Source: Marinobacter sp. LA51
GTDB lineage: Bacteria > Pseudomonadota > Gammaproteobacteria > Pseudomonadales > Oleiphilaceae
Assembly (NCBI RefSeq): GCF_030297175.1
Contig: NZ_AP028070.1
Location: 1 to 64,000, forward strand
Reading direction: 5' to 3'
DNA: 64,000 nucleotides
The position numbers and the translations under genes are program-made. The notes under the pieces are model-generated. The model made no database searches and was not told where the DNA came from. It was given only the letters and a program-made list of their open reading frames with translations. The first letter of the stretch is position 1. Each line of letters opens with the position of its first letter. Positions 50,233 through 58,331 of this stretch are shown in pieces.

Positions 50233-51006
50233 ATGGACATACTCACCCTCGTTGGGCTGGTTGCCGGTGTATTGATCGTGGCGATGGCCATGCTGGCCAA
50301 CGCCTCATTCCTGACCTTTCTGAATTTGCCGGGTTTGGCGATCGTTCTCGGCGGCACCTTCGCGGTCACCCTGATCAAGTTCCGCATGCCCTCGATCATG
50401 AGTGCCTTCCGCCTTGCCTTCAGCGCCGCTTTCACCGACCGGGTGGCGCGGCCCGCGGCACTCGTGCGAGAGGTTGGCGCCTTGGCTCTGGTGGTTCGCA
50501 AGGAAGGTATTCTTGGGCTGGAGAACCACGATACCGACGACGGCTTTCTGCGCAAGGCCATCAATCTGTGCGTTGATGGCCACCCGCCGGAGCTGGTTGA
50601 GGAGGCCCTGGCCCAGGAAGCCCAGCAGATATCCGAGCGTTACGAAGTGGCGGAACGGGTGTTTCGCGGCATTGGCGAATCGGCCCCGGCGATTGGCATG
50701 CTCGGCACCCTGATCGGCCTGGTGCAGATGCTCAATACCCTCGATGACCCCTCCTCCATTGGTCCGGCCATGGCCATTGCCCTGCTGACCACCCTGTACG
50801 GCGCCTTCATTGCCCAGCTGATCGCCCTGCCCCTGGCGGACAAACTGCAATTAAAGGCGGAAGACGAAACCCGTAATCAGATGCTGATCATCACCTCGAT
50901 CAAAAATATCATGCGGGGTGAGAATCCGCGGGTCATGACCGAAATGCTGTCCTCATTTGTGCACCCCGATCATCGCACGGCTTTGGCGCCGGAGCGGGAG
51001 GCCTGA
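50233..51006 (+). CDS. Flagellar-type stator protein MotA/PomA-like
   Basis: Proton/sodium channel subunit of the MotA/TolQ/ExbB superfamily. The 257-residue protein has four membrane segments: DILTLVGLVAGVLIVAMAML, PGLAIVLGGTFAVTLI, GIGESAPAIGMLGTLIGLV and GPAMAIALLTTLYGAFIAQLIALPL. The charged cytoplasmic loop lies between segments 2 and 3. The short first helix pair and the overall sequence look closer to the sodium-type PomA than to MotA of enteric bacteria. The TTG-started motB gene follows after 4 bases. No other flagellar genes are near. Confidence 0.88.
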   Translation: MDILTLVGLVAGVLIVAMAMLANASFLTFLNLPGLAIVLGGTFAVTLIKFRMPSIMSAFRLAFSAAFTDRVARPAALVREVGALALVVRKEGILGLENHDTDDGFLRKAINLCVDGHPPELVEEALAQEAQQISERYEVAERVFRGIGESAPAIGMLGTLIGLVQMLNTLDDPSSIGPAMAIALLTTLYGAFIAQLIALPLADKLQLKAEDETRNQMLIITSIKNIMRGENPRVMTEMLSSFVHPDHRTALAPEREA

Positions 51007-51010
51007 GATT

Positions 51011-51856
51011 TTGGAAGTCGTCCAGCAGAAGAACCGCAGCCGCCTGAAGAACTCCACTCCGGCCTGGATCGTTACCTTCGCCGATCTGGCGACGCTGCTG
51101 CTGACGTTCTTTATTCTGCTGCTGTCGTTTGCCGAGATGGATGTGGATAAGTACCGGGCCATGGCTAATTCCATGGCCGTGGCCCTGGGTTCCAGTAACG
51201 TGGTGGGCCAGGACGTGGGTGGCTCGCCGATCACCCTGATCGAATCGGACACGGTGTCCCTGCCGGAGCCCAATGACAGTCAGCCGGTGGAACCGGAGTT
51301 CATCGACGAACGCGCCGAGGCTGAGACCGACACCAAGATTCCAGGCGGCGTTATTGACCTGGCCAGCCGGCTGATCACCGAGCTGGAGTCGGAAGTTGCC
51401 TCGAATGCCCTGAGCATTAACTACGACAAGCAACAGGTGGTTATCCGGTTCTCCGAAGAGGCGACCTTTCGTTCCGGGGCGGCGGATATCAAGCCGGAGA
51501 TGATTCCGATCATCGAGCGGGTAGTTGGGGTACTGGCTGACTGCTCCGGTAATGTCTTCGTCTCCGGGTTCACCGATGATCGGCCGATCTCCAGCGACCG
51601 TTTCCGCTCCAACTGGGATCTGTCGGCGGCCCGGGCGGTGTCGGTGGTGCACGAACTGGTGCTCAACCGCCAGGTACCGGCAGACCGGGTGGTGGCCGCC
51701 GGGCGGGCGGAGACCAACCCGCTGGCGCCGAATAACTCGCCGGAAAATCGGGCCCTGAACCGCCGGGTCGAGATCGCTATTCGCGACCCGGAGTGCGCCG
51801 ACTCGAAAACCAACGAACAACCCTCCGTGGAGATCGTGCCGTTTTTGGACGGCTGA
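51011..51856 (+). CDS. Flagellar-type stator protein MotB/PomB-like
   Basis: Partner of the MotA-like protein. The N-terminal single membrane helix carries the essential ion-binding Asp (TFADLATLLLTFFILLLSFAE, Asp about residue 25). The C-terminal OmpA/MotB domain (about 155-270; FVSGFTDDRPISS, LSAARAVSVV, RVVAAGRAETNP and NRALNRRVEI) anchors it to peptidoglycan. I start at TTG because GGGAGG lies 9 bases upstream and no ATG or GTG fits; the longer frame from an ATG inside motA would add 18 unrelated residues. The resulting 281 residues fit the family. Confidence 0.88.
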   Translation: MEVVQQKNRSRLKNSTPAWIVTFADLATLLLTFFILLLSFAEMDVDKYRAMANSMAVALGSSNVVGQDVGGSPITLIESDTVSLPEPNDSQPVEPEFIDERAEAETDTKIPGGVIDLASRLITELESEVASNALSINYDKQQVVIRFSEEATFRSGAADIKPEMIPIIERVVGVLADCSGNVFVSGFTDDRPISSDRFRSNWDLSAARAVSVVHELVLNRQVPADRVVAAGRAETNPLAPNNSPENRALNRRVEIAIRDPECADSKTNEQPSVEIVPFLDG

Positions 51857-51964
51857 ATGTCGTATTGGATTCACCTTCGAGAGCTAATCAGGGCCACATT
51901 GAATCAGAGTGCGGTGGCCATGGCCTGAACGCACCGGCCATGATTGAGTAAAGGAGGGCCCGAG

Positions 51965-54535
51965 ATGGCACAGCTACCGAAACGCGCGAAAGTCGTTATT
52001 ATCGGCCAGGGTGGAATTGTCGGGTCGTCGGTCGCTCATCATTTGATCGAGCAAGGCTGGGACGATCTCGTAGGCCTGGAAAAATCGGCCATTCCCACGG
52101 ACATCGGCTCCACGTCGCACGCGTCGGATTTCTGCTTTACCACCTCCCACGACAAACTGAACATTTACACCACCAAATACAGCCAGGCGTTCTACCAACA
52201 ACGCGGCAATTATGTGAAGTGCGGCGGCATGGAGGTGGCCCGGGTGGACGACGACGAGCGCATGGACGAGCTGCGTCGCAAAGTTGGGTCGGGCAAGGCC
52301 TTCGGTACCAACGTCAGCATGATTTCACCGGCTCAGGCCAAGGAGCTGTTCCCGCTGCTTGATGAAAGTCAGATCCAGGGTGCGATGTGGGATCCGGATG
52401 CTGGTCTGGTTGTTCCGCGCTCGCAGAAAGTGGCCGGGGATCTGGTCGAGGAGGCGGTGGCAACCGGAAAACTGAGGGTGTTCCCGTATACGCCGGCCAC
52501 CCGCATTGATGTGCAAGATGGTCAGGTGCGTGGGGTGGAGACCGACAAGGGCTATATCGAGACCGAGTATGTGGTTCTGGCCATGGGCATCTGGGGGCCG
52601 CTCATGGCCAACACGGCGAATGCACCGCTGCCGTTGATGCCGCTGGAGCACCCGTTACTGTTCTTCGGCCCCTATGAGGCATTGGCGGGCACCGGCAAAC
52701 AGATTGTCTATCCACTGTTCCGCGATCAGGGCAACTCGGCGTATGTGCGTGACACCGGCGATCCCACCACGACCGAGGGTGGCCGGATCGAATGGGGTTA
52801 CTACGAGGCCGAGAATCCGAGACTGGTTTATCCGGGCGCGATCGCTGAACCCGGTGACGCCCGGATGTCACCCTCCATGCGCGAGCTGACACTGGATCAG
52901 GTCATGAGCGCCTATGAAAAAGCCATCGAAATGACGCCGATTCTGGGCGAGCTGGGGTGGGAAGAGAAACATTCGTTTAACGGATTGCTGTCGGTGACCC
53001 CCGATGGCGGCTCACTCATGGGCGAGTCCCCGGAAGTTCGTAACCTGTGGTTCTGTGAGGCGGTCTGGGTCAAGGATGGCCCCGGCGCTGGCAAGGTGCT
53101 GGCGGACTGGATGACCCACGGCAGTCCGGAAATGGATCCGCACAGCGTCGATATTGCGCGTCATTACCCGCTCCAGAAAACCCCGGCCTATGTCTACGGC
53201 CGCTGTTTTGAGACCGCGAAGAAAATATATACACCGGCGGTGCACCCGCGCGAACCCTACGAGACCGGTCGCAGAATGCGCACGAGCCCGTTCTACCCCA
53301 GAGAGGTGGAGCTCGGTGGCTACTTCATGGAAGCTGCGGGCTGGGAGAGGGCCCACGGATACGCTGCCAACGAAGCCAGGCTGTTGCCGCAGTTCCACGA
53401 TCGTATCCCGGTGCGGGAGAATGAATGGGATGCCCGCCATTTCTGGGAGGTGTCGAACGCCGAACAGCTAGCGATGAGTGAATCGGTGGGCATGGTTAAC
53501 TTGTCCCATTTCGCCATTTTTGATGTCTCCGGTGCGGACGCCGAAGGGTTGCTCGAATTCCTGTCGGTGGCCAAAGTCGGTGGAGGCACGCCCAGCGGCA
53601 AAGGTGTGTACACCCACTTTCTGGATGCTCGAGGTGGCGTCCGTTCTGACCTGACGATTATCCGGCGAGGCGATAACGATTACCGGGTGGTCTGCGGGGG
53701 TGACACCGGTCACCGGGATTATTGCTGGATCACGCGTATGGCCCGGGCCCACGGGTTCAACAATGTTCGCATAGATGATCGCACCGACAGCCTGGCCACT
53801 CTGGGTCTTTGGGGCCCCAAGGCTCGGGCAACCCTGGCCGCACTGGTCAGTAACCCGGACGAGTTGTCCCATGAGAACTTTCCTTTCGCCACCGCCCGGG
53901 AACTCGAGCTGCAGGGGGTGCCGGTATGGGCGTTCCGGATTTCCTACGTCGGCGAACAGGGTTGGGAGCTTTATTTTCCATTCAGTTACGGCCTGAAGGT
54001 CTGGGACTTGTTGTTCGAGGCGGGCGTGATCCCGGTTGGTATCGAAACCTACGCCAATACCCGCCGGCTTGAGAAGAGTTTGCGCCTGCAGAACGTCGAT
54101 CTGGAGGTGGAGTACAATCTCTACGAAGCCGGACTGGCCCGGCCCAAGGTCAAGGACGCGGAGTTTTTTGGCAAGAACGCCTACCTGCAACAGCGGGAAC
54201 TACCCCGGCAGGCCGCTTATCTCTGCACCATGACCATGACCGAGCATAGAGACGCCGCGGGCGTGTTGCGTTACCCGGTGGGACAGTGGCCGATTCTGGA
54301 TCCCCAAACCGGTGAGGTACTGGTGGACAGCCACGGGCGACGCTCTTACAACACCAGCATTGTCTGGGGACCGTCGGTGGGCAAGAATATCCTGCTGGGT
54401 TATCTGCCCCAGGAGTATTCCCAGGAGGGACGGGAACTGATTCTGGAGTATTTCCAGGAGCATTATCCGATACGAGTGGAATCTGTTGGCTATCGGGCAT
54501 TGTTCGATCCGGACAATGAGCGGGTGAAGTCCTGA
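51965..54535 (+). CDS. FAD oxidoreductase fused to GcvT domain (dimethylglycine/sarcosine dehydrogenase-like)
   Basis: An 856-residue two-domain protein, close to the length of dimethylglycine dehydrogenase. The N-terminal half is a DAO-type FAD oxidoreductase with GQGGIVG (14-20) and GSTSHAS around His52, the place where relatives attach FAD covalently. The C-terminal half (from about 440) is a GcvT/aminomethyltransferase fold (MVNLSHFAIFDVSGADAEGLLEFL, VSYVGEQGWELYF-like and GIETYANTRRLEKSLRL). Relatives demethylate N-methyl amines and pass the methylene to tetrahydrofolate. The substrate is not determined. AAAGGAGG precedes the chosen ATG. A GbdR-like regulator follows. Confidence 0.85.
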   Translation: MAQLPKRAKVVIIGQGGIVGSSVAHHLIEQGWDDLVGLEKSAIPTDIGSTSHASDFCFTTSHDKLNIYTTKYSQAFYQQRGNYVKCGGMEVARVDDDERMDELRRKVGSGKAFGTNVSMISPAQAKELFPLLDESQIQGAMWDPDAGLVVPRSQKVAGDLVEEAVATGKLRVFPYTPATRIDVQDGQVRGVETDKGYIETEYVVLAMGIWGPLMANTANAPLPLMPLEHPLLFFGPYEALAGTGKQIVYPLFRDQGNSAYVRDTGDPTTTEGGRIEWGYYEAENPRLVYPGAIAEPGDARMSPSMRELTLDQVMSAYEKAIEMTPILGELGWEEKHSFNGLLSVTPDGGSLMGESPEVRNLWFCEAVWVKDGPGAGKVLADWMTHGSPEMDPHSVDIARHYPLQKTPAYVYGRCFETAKKIYTPAVHPREPYETGRRMRTSPFYPREVELGGYFMEAAGWERAHGYAANEARLLPQFHDRIPVRENEWDARHFWEVSNAEQLAMSESVGMVNLSHFAIFDVSGADAEGLLEFLSVAKVGGGTPSGKGVYTHFLDARGGVRSDLTIIRRGDNDYRVVCGGDTGHRDYCWITRMARAHGFNNVRIDDRTDSLATLGLWGPKARATLAALVSNPDELSHENFPFATARELELQGVPVWAFRISYVGEQGWELYFPFSYGLKVWDLLFEAGVIPVGIETYANTRRLEKSLRLQNVDLEVEYNLYEAGLARPKVKDAEFFGKNAYLQQRELPRQAAYLCTMTMTEHRDAAGVLRYPVGQWPILDPQTGEVLVDSHGRRSYNTSIVWGPSVGKNILLGYLPQEYSQEGRELILEYFQEHYPIRVESVGYRALFDPDNERVKS

Positions 54536-54619
54536 CCCGCGAACGCGACTGTAATGGAACCGTGGCGACGTTGTCCGATCAAACAGAGTCAACTAGTGTT
54601 AGGGTGAGGAGGATCTATT

Positions 54620-55732
54620 GTGTCCAGTGATCCAGGTTTATCTGCACCCAGGTATGCTCCGATACCCTATCGGGTCGGCTTTCTGCTGATCGATAACTTC
54701 ACGCTGATTGCCCTCGCAACGGCCCTGGAACCGCTTCGCATGGCGAACCAGCTAGCCGGCACGGAACTCTACACCTGGAAGCTGCTGTCGGTAGACGGCG
54801 CAGTGGTACGAGCCAGTGACGGCCTGGCGGTAATGCCCGATGAGGGAACGCGGGGCGATGACCGGTTCGACCTGGTTATTGTCGTGGCCGGTATAGACGT
54901 TTTTCACAGCTTTTCATCCGGCGAGGTGGCCTGGCTGAGACGGCAGGCGCGCCTGCAGGTTCGGCTGGGTGCCGTGTGCACCGGGGCCTATGTCCTGGCC
55001 AGCGCCGGGCTGCTCGACGGGTATTCCTGTAGTGCCCACTGGGAATGCCTGGAAGTGATACAGGAACAGTTCCCGCGGGTACAGACCAACAACCGTCTGT
55101 TCACCCTGCAACAGGACCGTATGACCTGCACCGGGGGCACGGTCCCCATGCACATGATGCTGAGTTTTCTGGCCCGCCGTCATGGTCGCGAATTGAGCAC
55201 CGCGGTATCGCATATGTTTGTCTGTGATCGGGTTCGTGAGGAGTCTGACGCCCAGCCGGTGCCGATGCTGCCCAGACTGGCCAGCTCGCAACCCAGGCTT
55301 GCGGAGGTTGCGCAGCTGATGGAGGCCAATATTGAGGAGCCGATCAAGCTTGGTGAATTGGCCGCTCTGGCCGGATTCTCCCGGCGCCAGCTTGAACGAC
55401 TGTTTCTGAAACACCTCGGGTGCACCCCTTCACGCTACTACCTCCGGGTCCGTCTCAACCGTGCCCGACGCTTGCTGAAACAGACATCCTGCTCGATTGT
55501 CGAGATTGCGTCCCTGTGCGGCTTCGTATCGGCCACGCATTTCAGCCGCTGCTATCGCAAAACCATGGGCCGGGCACCGAGACAGGAGCGTGTGGAGATC
55601 TGTGCTCCGGCCACGGCCGGTCAAGCGCTGACCGACGAACCGCAGCTGCCATCGGCCTCGCGCGAGGCACTCAGACGCGCCAGTACCGAGTCAACCTACG
55701 GTACCTGCGAAAAACACGTCGGCTCAGGTTAA
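54620..55732 (+). CDS. GbdR-like AraC-family regulator with GATase1-like sensor domain
   Basis: A 370-residue regulator with an N-terminal DJ-1/GATase1-like domain (about 16-195: VGFLLIDNFTLIALATALEPLRMANQL, GAVCTGAYVLASAGLLDG, TCTGGTVPMHMMLSFL) and two C-terminal AraC HTH motifs (about 230-325: EEPIKLGELAALAGFSRRQLERLF, SIVEIASLCGFVSATHFSRCYRK). This is the architecture of GbdR, which controls glycine betaine and dimethylglycine catabolism in Pseudomonas; the same role is an inference. GTG start after GAGGAGG. Its end overlaps the fhs end by 9 bases on the opposite strand. Confidence 0.88.
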   Translation: MSSDPGLSAPRYAPIPYRVGFLLIDNFTLIALATALEPLRMANQLAGTELYTWKLLSVDGAVVRASDGLAVMPDEGTRGDDRFDLVIVVAGIDVFHSFSSGEVAWLRRQARLQVRLGAVCTGAYVLASAGLLDGYSCSAHWECLEVIQEQFPRVQTNNRLFTLQQDRMTCTGGTVPMHMMLSFLARRHGRELSTAVSHMFVCDRVREESDAQPVPMLPRLASSQPRLAEVAQLMEANIEEPIKLGELAALAGFSRRQLERLFLKHLGCTPSRYYLRVRLNRARRLLKQTSCSIVEIASLCGFVSATHFSRCYRKTMGRAPRQERVEICAPATAGQALTDEPQLPSASREALRRASTESTYGTCEKHVGSG

Positions 55733-57460
55733 TCCGACGACCAGACCATCCTCGTCCAGCCGGATATCCAGGGCGGCAGGTCGGCGTGGCAGCCCCGGCA
55801 TAGTCATGACGTCGCCGCAGACCGCCACGACAAACCCGGCACCGGCCGCCAGTCGCACTTCCCTGACCGGTAGCGTATGGCCGGATGGCGCTCCCAATGA
55901 CCCGGGATCCACCGAGAAGCTGTATTGAGTCTTGGCAATGCAGACCGGCAGATACCCGAAGCCGAGGGCCTCGTACTCCTGCAGCTGTCGACTGGCCTGC
56001 GCGGTGAATTCGACATGGCTGGCGTGATAGATCCGGGTGGCGATGGTTTCAATCTTCTCCGCCAGCGGCAGGTTGTCTTCATACAGAAAACGCACAGCGG
56101 GTACTTCCTCTTTAAGCTGATCGATTACAGCCTGGGCCAGCTCTGTGGCGCCATCGCCGCCGGAGGCCCAGTGATCCGCCGGCACAGCGCGCACGCCCAG
56201 GTCGCAGCAGATGGCCTGTATCAGCGTGATTTCCTCTGTGGTGTCCCCGGGGAACCGATTGATGCAGACGACGGGGGTCAGTCCGAACTGCTGCAGGTTC
56301 ATGATGTGGCGTTCGAGATTCGCAGAGCCTGCGCGAAGTGCTTCCAGATCCGGCGCTGACAGTCGGCTTCGGGATGCACCGCCCTGAAATTTCAGGGCCC
56401 GGACGGTGCACACCAGAACCGCGGCATCGGGCTGCAGGCCCGAATGGCGGCACTTGATGTCGATGAATTTTTCCGCACCAAGATCCGCGCCAAAGCCCGC
56501 TTCAGTCACCACGACATCGTTCAGGGCCAGTGCCGCGCGGGTTGCGTTGACCGAGTTACAGCCATGGGCGATGTTGGCGAACGGCCCACCGTGAATGAAC
56601 ACGGGGTTGTGTTCGAGGCTCTGCACAAGGTTCGGCTGCAGGGCATCCTTCAGAATGACCGACAGCGCGCCTTCCATGCCAAGATCACGGACGGTGACCG
56701 GGGTGTGGTCGGATCGCCGGCCAATGATCATGTTGCCCAATCGCCGGCGCAGATCCAGGTGGCCCTCTGCCAGACAGAGAATGGCCATGATTTCGGACGA
56801 CACGGTAATGTCGAAACCAGTTTCACGGGGTACCCCATTGGCCTTGCCGCCAAGTCCGCAGACAAGGTTCCGCAGCGAACGGTCAGTCAGATCCAGCACA
56901 CGGCGCCAGCTGATCAGTCGCGGGTCCAGGCCTGCTTCGTTACCCCAGTGGATGTGGTTGTCGATCAGCGAGGCCAGCAGGTTATGGGCGGTGGTGATGG
57001 CGTGAAAGTCGCCGTTGAAGTGCAGGTTGATATCTTCCATCGGGATGACCTGAGCCCAGCCACCGCCAGCGGCACCGCCTTTCATACCAAAGCAGGGCCC
57101 GAGTGAGGGCTCCCGCAGGCAGACCGACGAACTCACACCCAGACGATTGAGACCGTCGTTCAGGCCCACGCTCGTGGTGGTTTTGCCTTCGCCCGCTGGG
57201 GTCGGTGTCATTCCGGTGACCAGCACCAGCTTGCCACGGGAGGCGGTATCGGTGGTGTCGACATAGGCCATATCCAGCTTGGCCTTGTAGTGGCCAAAGG
57301 GCACCAGGCTTTCGGCGGGCAATCCGAACCGCTGCTGAGCCAGGAGCAGGATCGACTGGGGTTGCACCGAACGGGCAATCTCAATGTCCGTCGCTGGCGC
57401 CATTGAAAGACCGTCCAGCGCCGGCGTGTTGGCGGTCTGCTTACTGTATTGAGAACCCAT
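55724..57460 (-). CDS. fhs: Formate--tetrahydrofolate ligase
   Basis: ATP-dependent ligase that interconverts formate plus THF and 10-formyl-THF; in a catabolic setting it can run toward formate and ATP. The 578-residue protein has the P-loop TPAGEGKTT (87-95) and the family blocks LREPSLGPCFGMKGGAAGGG, GDFHAITTAHNLLASLIDNH and EAGFGADLGAEKFIDIKCR. It is about 20 residues longer than usual at the N-terminus, but AGGAGATAGG just before the first ATG supports the longer form. That ribosome site overlaps the stop of the reductase-like gene. Last gene of the demethylase-reductase-ligase operon. Confidence 0.96.
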   Translation of the reverse strand: MGSQYSKQTANTPALDGLSMAPATDIEIARSVQPQSILLLAQQRFGLPAESLVPFGHYKAKLDMAYVDTTDTASRGKLVLVTGMTPTPAGEGKTTTSVGLNDGLNRLGVSSSVCLREPSLGPCFGMKGGAAGGGWAQVIPMEDINLHFNGDFHAITTAHNLLASLIDNHIHWGNEAGLDPRLISWRRVLDLTDRSLRNLVCGLGGKANGVPRETGFDITVSSEIMAILCLAEGHLDLRRRLGNMIIGRRSDHTPVTVRDLGMEGALSVILKDALQPNLVQSLEHNPVFIHGGPFANIAHGCNSVNATRAALALNDVVVTEAGFGADLGAEKFIDIKCRHSGLQPDAAVLVCTVRALKFQGGASRSRLSAPDLEALRAGSANLERHIMNLQQFGLTPVVCINRFPGDTTEEITLIQAICCDLGVRAVPADHWASGGDGATELAQAVIDQLKEEVPAVRFLYEDNLPLAEKIETIATRIYHASHVEFTAQASRQLQEYEALGFGYLPVCIAKTQYSFSVDPGSLGAPSGHTLPVREVRLAAGAGFVVAVCGDVMTMPGLPRRPAALDIRLDEDGLVVGLT

Positions 57461-57464
57461 TGGC

Positions 57465-58331
57465 CTATCTCCTATGGTCCTCCAGGGACCGGCCGTGGTC
57501 TTGAATCCATTGCGCCGACTGGTGCAAACCGCCGAACGGGAATAGATGTATGCCTTTCAGAAGCGTTTCGGGATTTTCCTGACAATACTGCACCAGGGAT
57601 CGCACCATGGCATCCGGCCGCCAGGCCCGGAGTAATCGGGCGCTGCCGGGCTGGCGCAGCAGTGCGAGGGTCGAGGTGCCAAGGCCACATTGGCTGGCGT
57701 AAGCCAGCAGGGTACGGACCCGGGTTGGGCCGGCCAGACCGATGTAAACCGGCACCTCTTGCAGGAGAGTGCCCAGCTTCTGCAGCCAGTCGATGATGAT
57801 CTGGGCATCGAAGGTAAACTGGGTGACCACCCACAGGCGGATGCCACTCGTGCGGGCATATTCCTGTTTGAGTTCGAGGGCGCGGGTCAATGAGCTGCGG
57901 TCGACCCTGGGATGGCCGTCCGGATGGGCGGCGAACCCGATACCCTGAAAACCGAACCGGGACAGCATGCCGGATTCAAGCACCGCCAGGGTATCCGGAA
58001 AAGGACCGGCAACCGTATCGCGGTCGCCGGCGATCAGCAGTAAGCGGTCAACCTGACTTTCGCGCAGCTGAGCCAGCCAGTCGTCCAGTTGCCCTCGGCT
58101 CTCCACCATCCGGGCCGGCAGGTGCGGCACCGGCTGCATACCCAGTTCCGACAGCCGACGGCAGGCCGCAAGGCTATCACTGAACTGCCCCCTCGGGAGG
58201 AAGGGCACATACACCGGGGTGCCTGCCGGTAACAGCTCTGGCAGATGCTCAGCCGTCAGGATCTGGCGCGGCGTCGCTTCAATCGACGCCGAGCGCACCA
58301 GCGCCTGCAGGCACCGGTTGTCAGTCGGCAA
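57465..58331 (-). CDS. Divergent methylenetetrahydrofolate reductase (MetF family)
   Basis: A 288-residue TIM-barrel protein of the MTHFR family. Key places match E. coli MetF: SIE (Glu18, the catalytic Glu28 equivalent), AGDRD (Asp103, near the folate/FAD Asp120), AAHPDGHP (134-141, as in AxxPExHP) and TQFTFDAQ (170-177). In this context it would oxidise 5-methyl-THF to 5,10-methylene-THF. No ATG fits. I propose the TTG at 58331, which follows AAGGG by 8 bases and overlaps the end of the demethylase gene by 11 bases. A longer frame upstream is out-of-frame shadow of that gene. Start confidence is moderate. Confidence 0.8.
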   Translation of the reverse strand: MPTDNRCLQALVRSASIEATPRQILTAEHLPELLPAGTPVYVPFLPRGQFSDSLAACRRLSELGMQPVPHLPARMVESRGQLDDWLAQLRESQVDRLLLIAGDRDTVAGPFPDTLAVLESGMLSRFGFQGIGFAAHPDGHPRVDRSSLTRALELKQEYARTSGIRLWVVTQFTFDAQIIIDWLQKLGTLLQEVPVYIGLAGPTRVRTLLAYASQCGLGTSTLALLRQPGSARLLRAWRPDAMVRSLVQYCQENPETLLKGIHLFPFGGLHQSAQWIQDHGRSLEDHRR

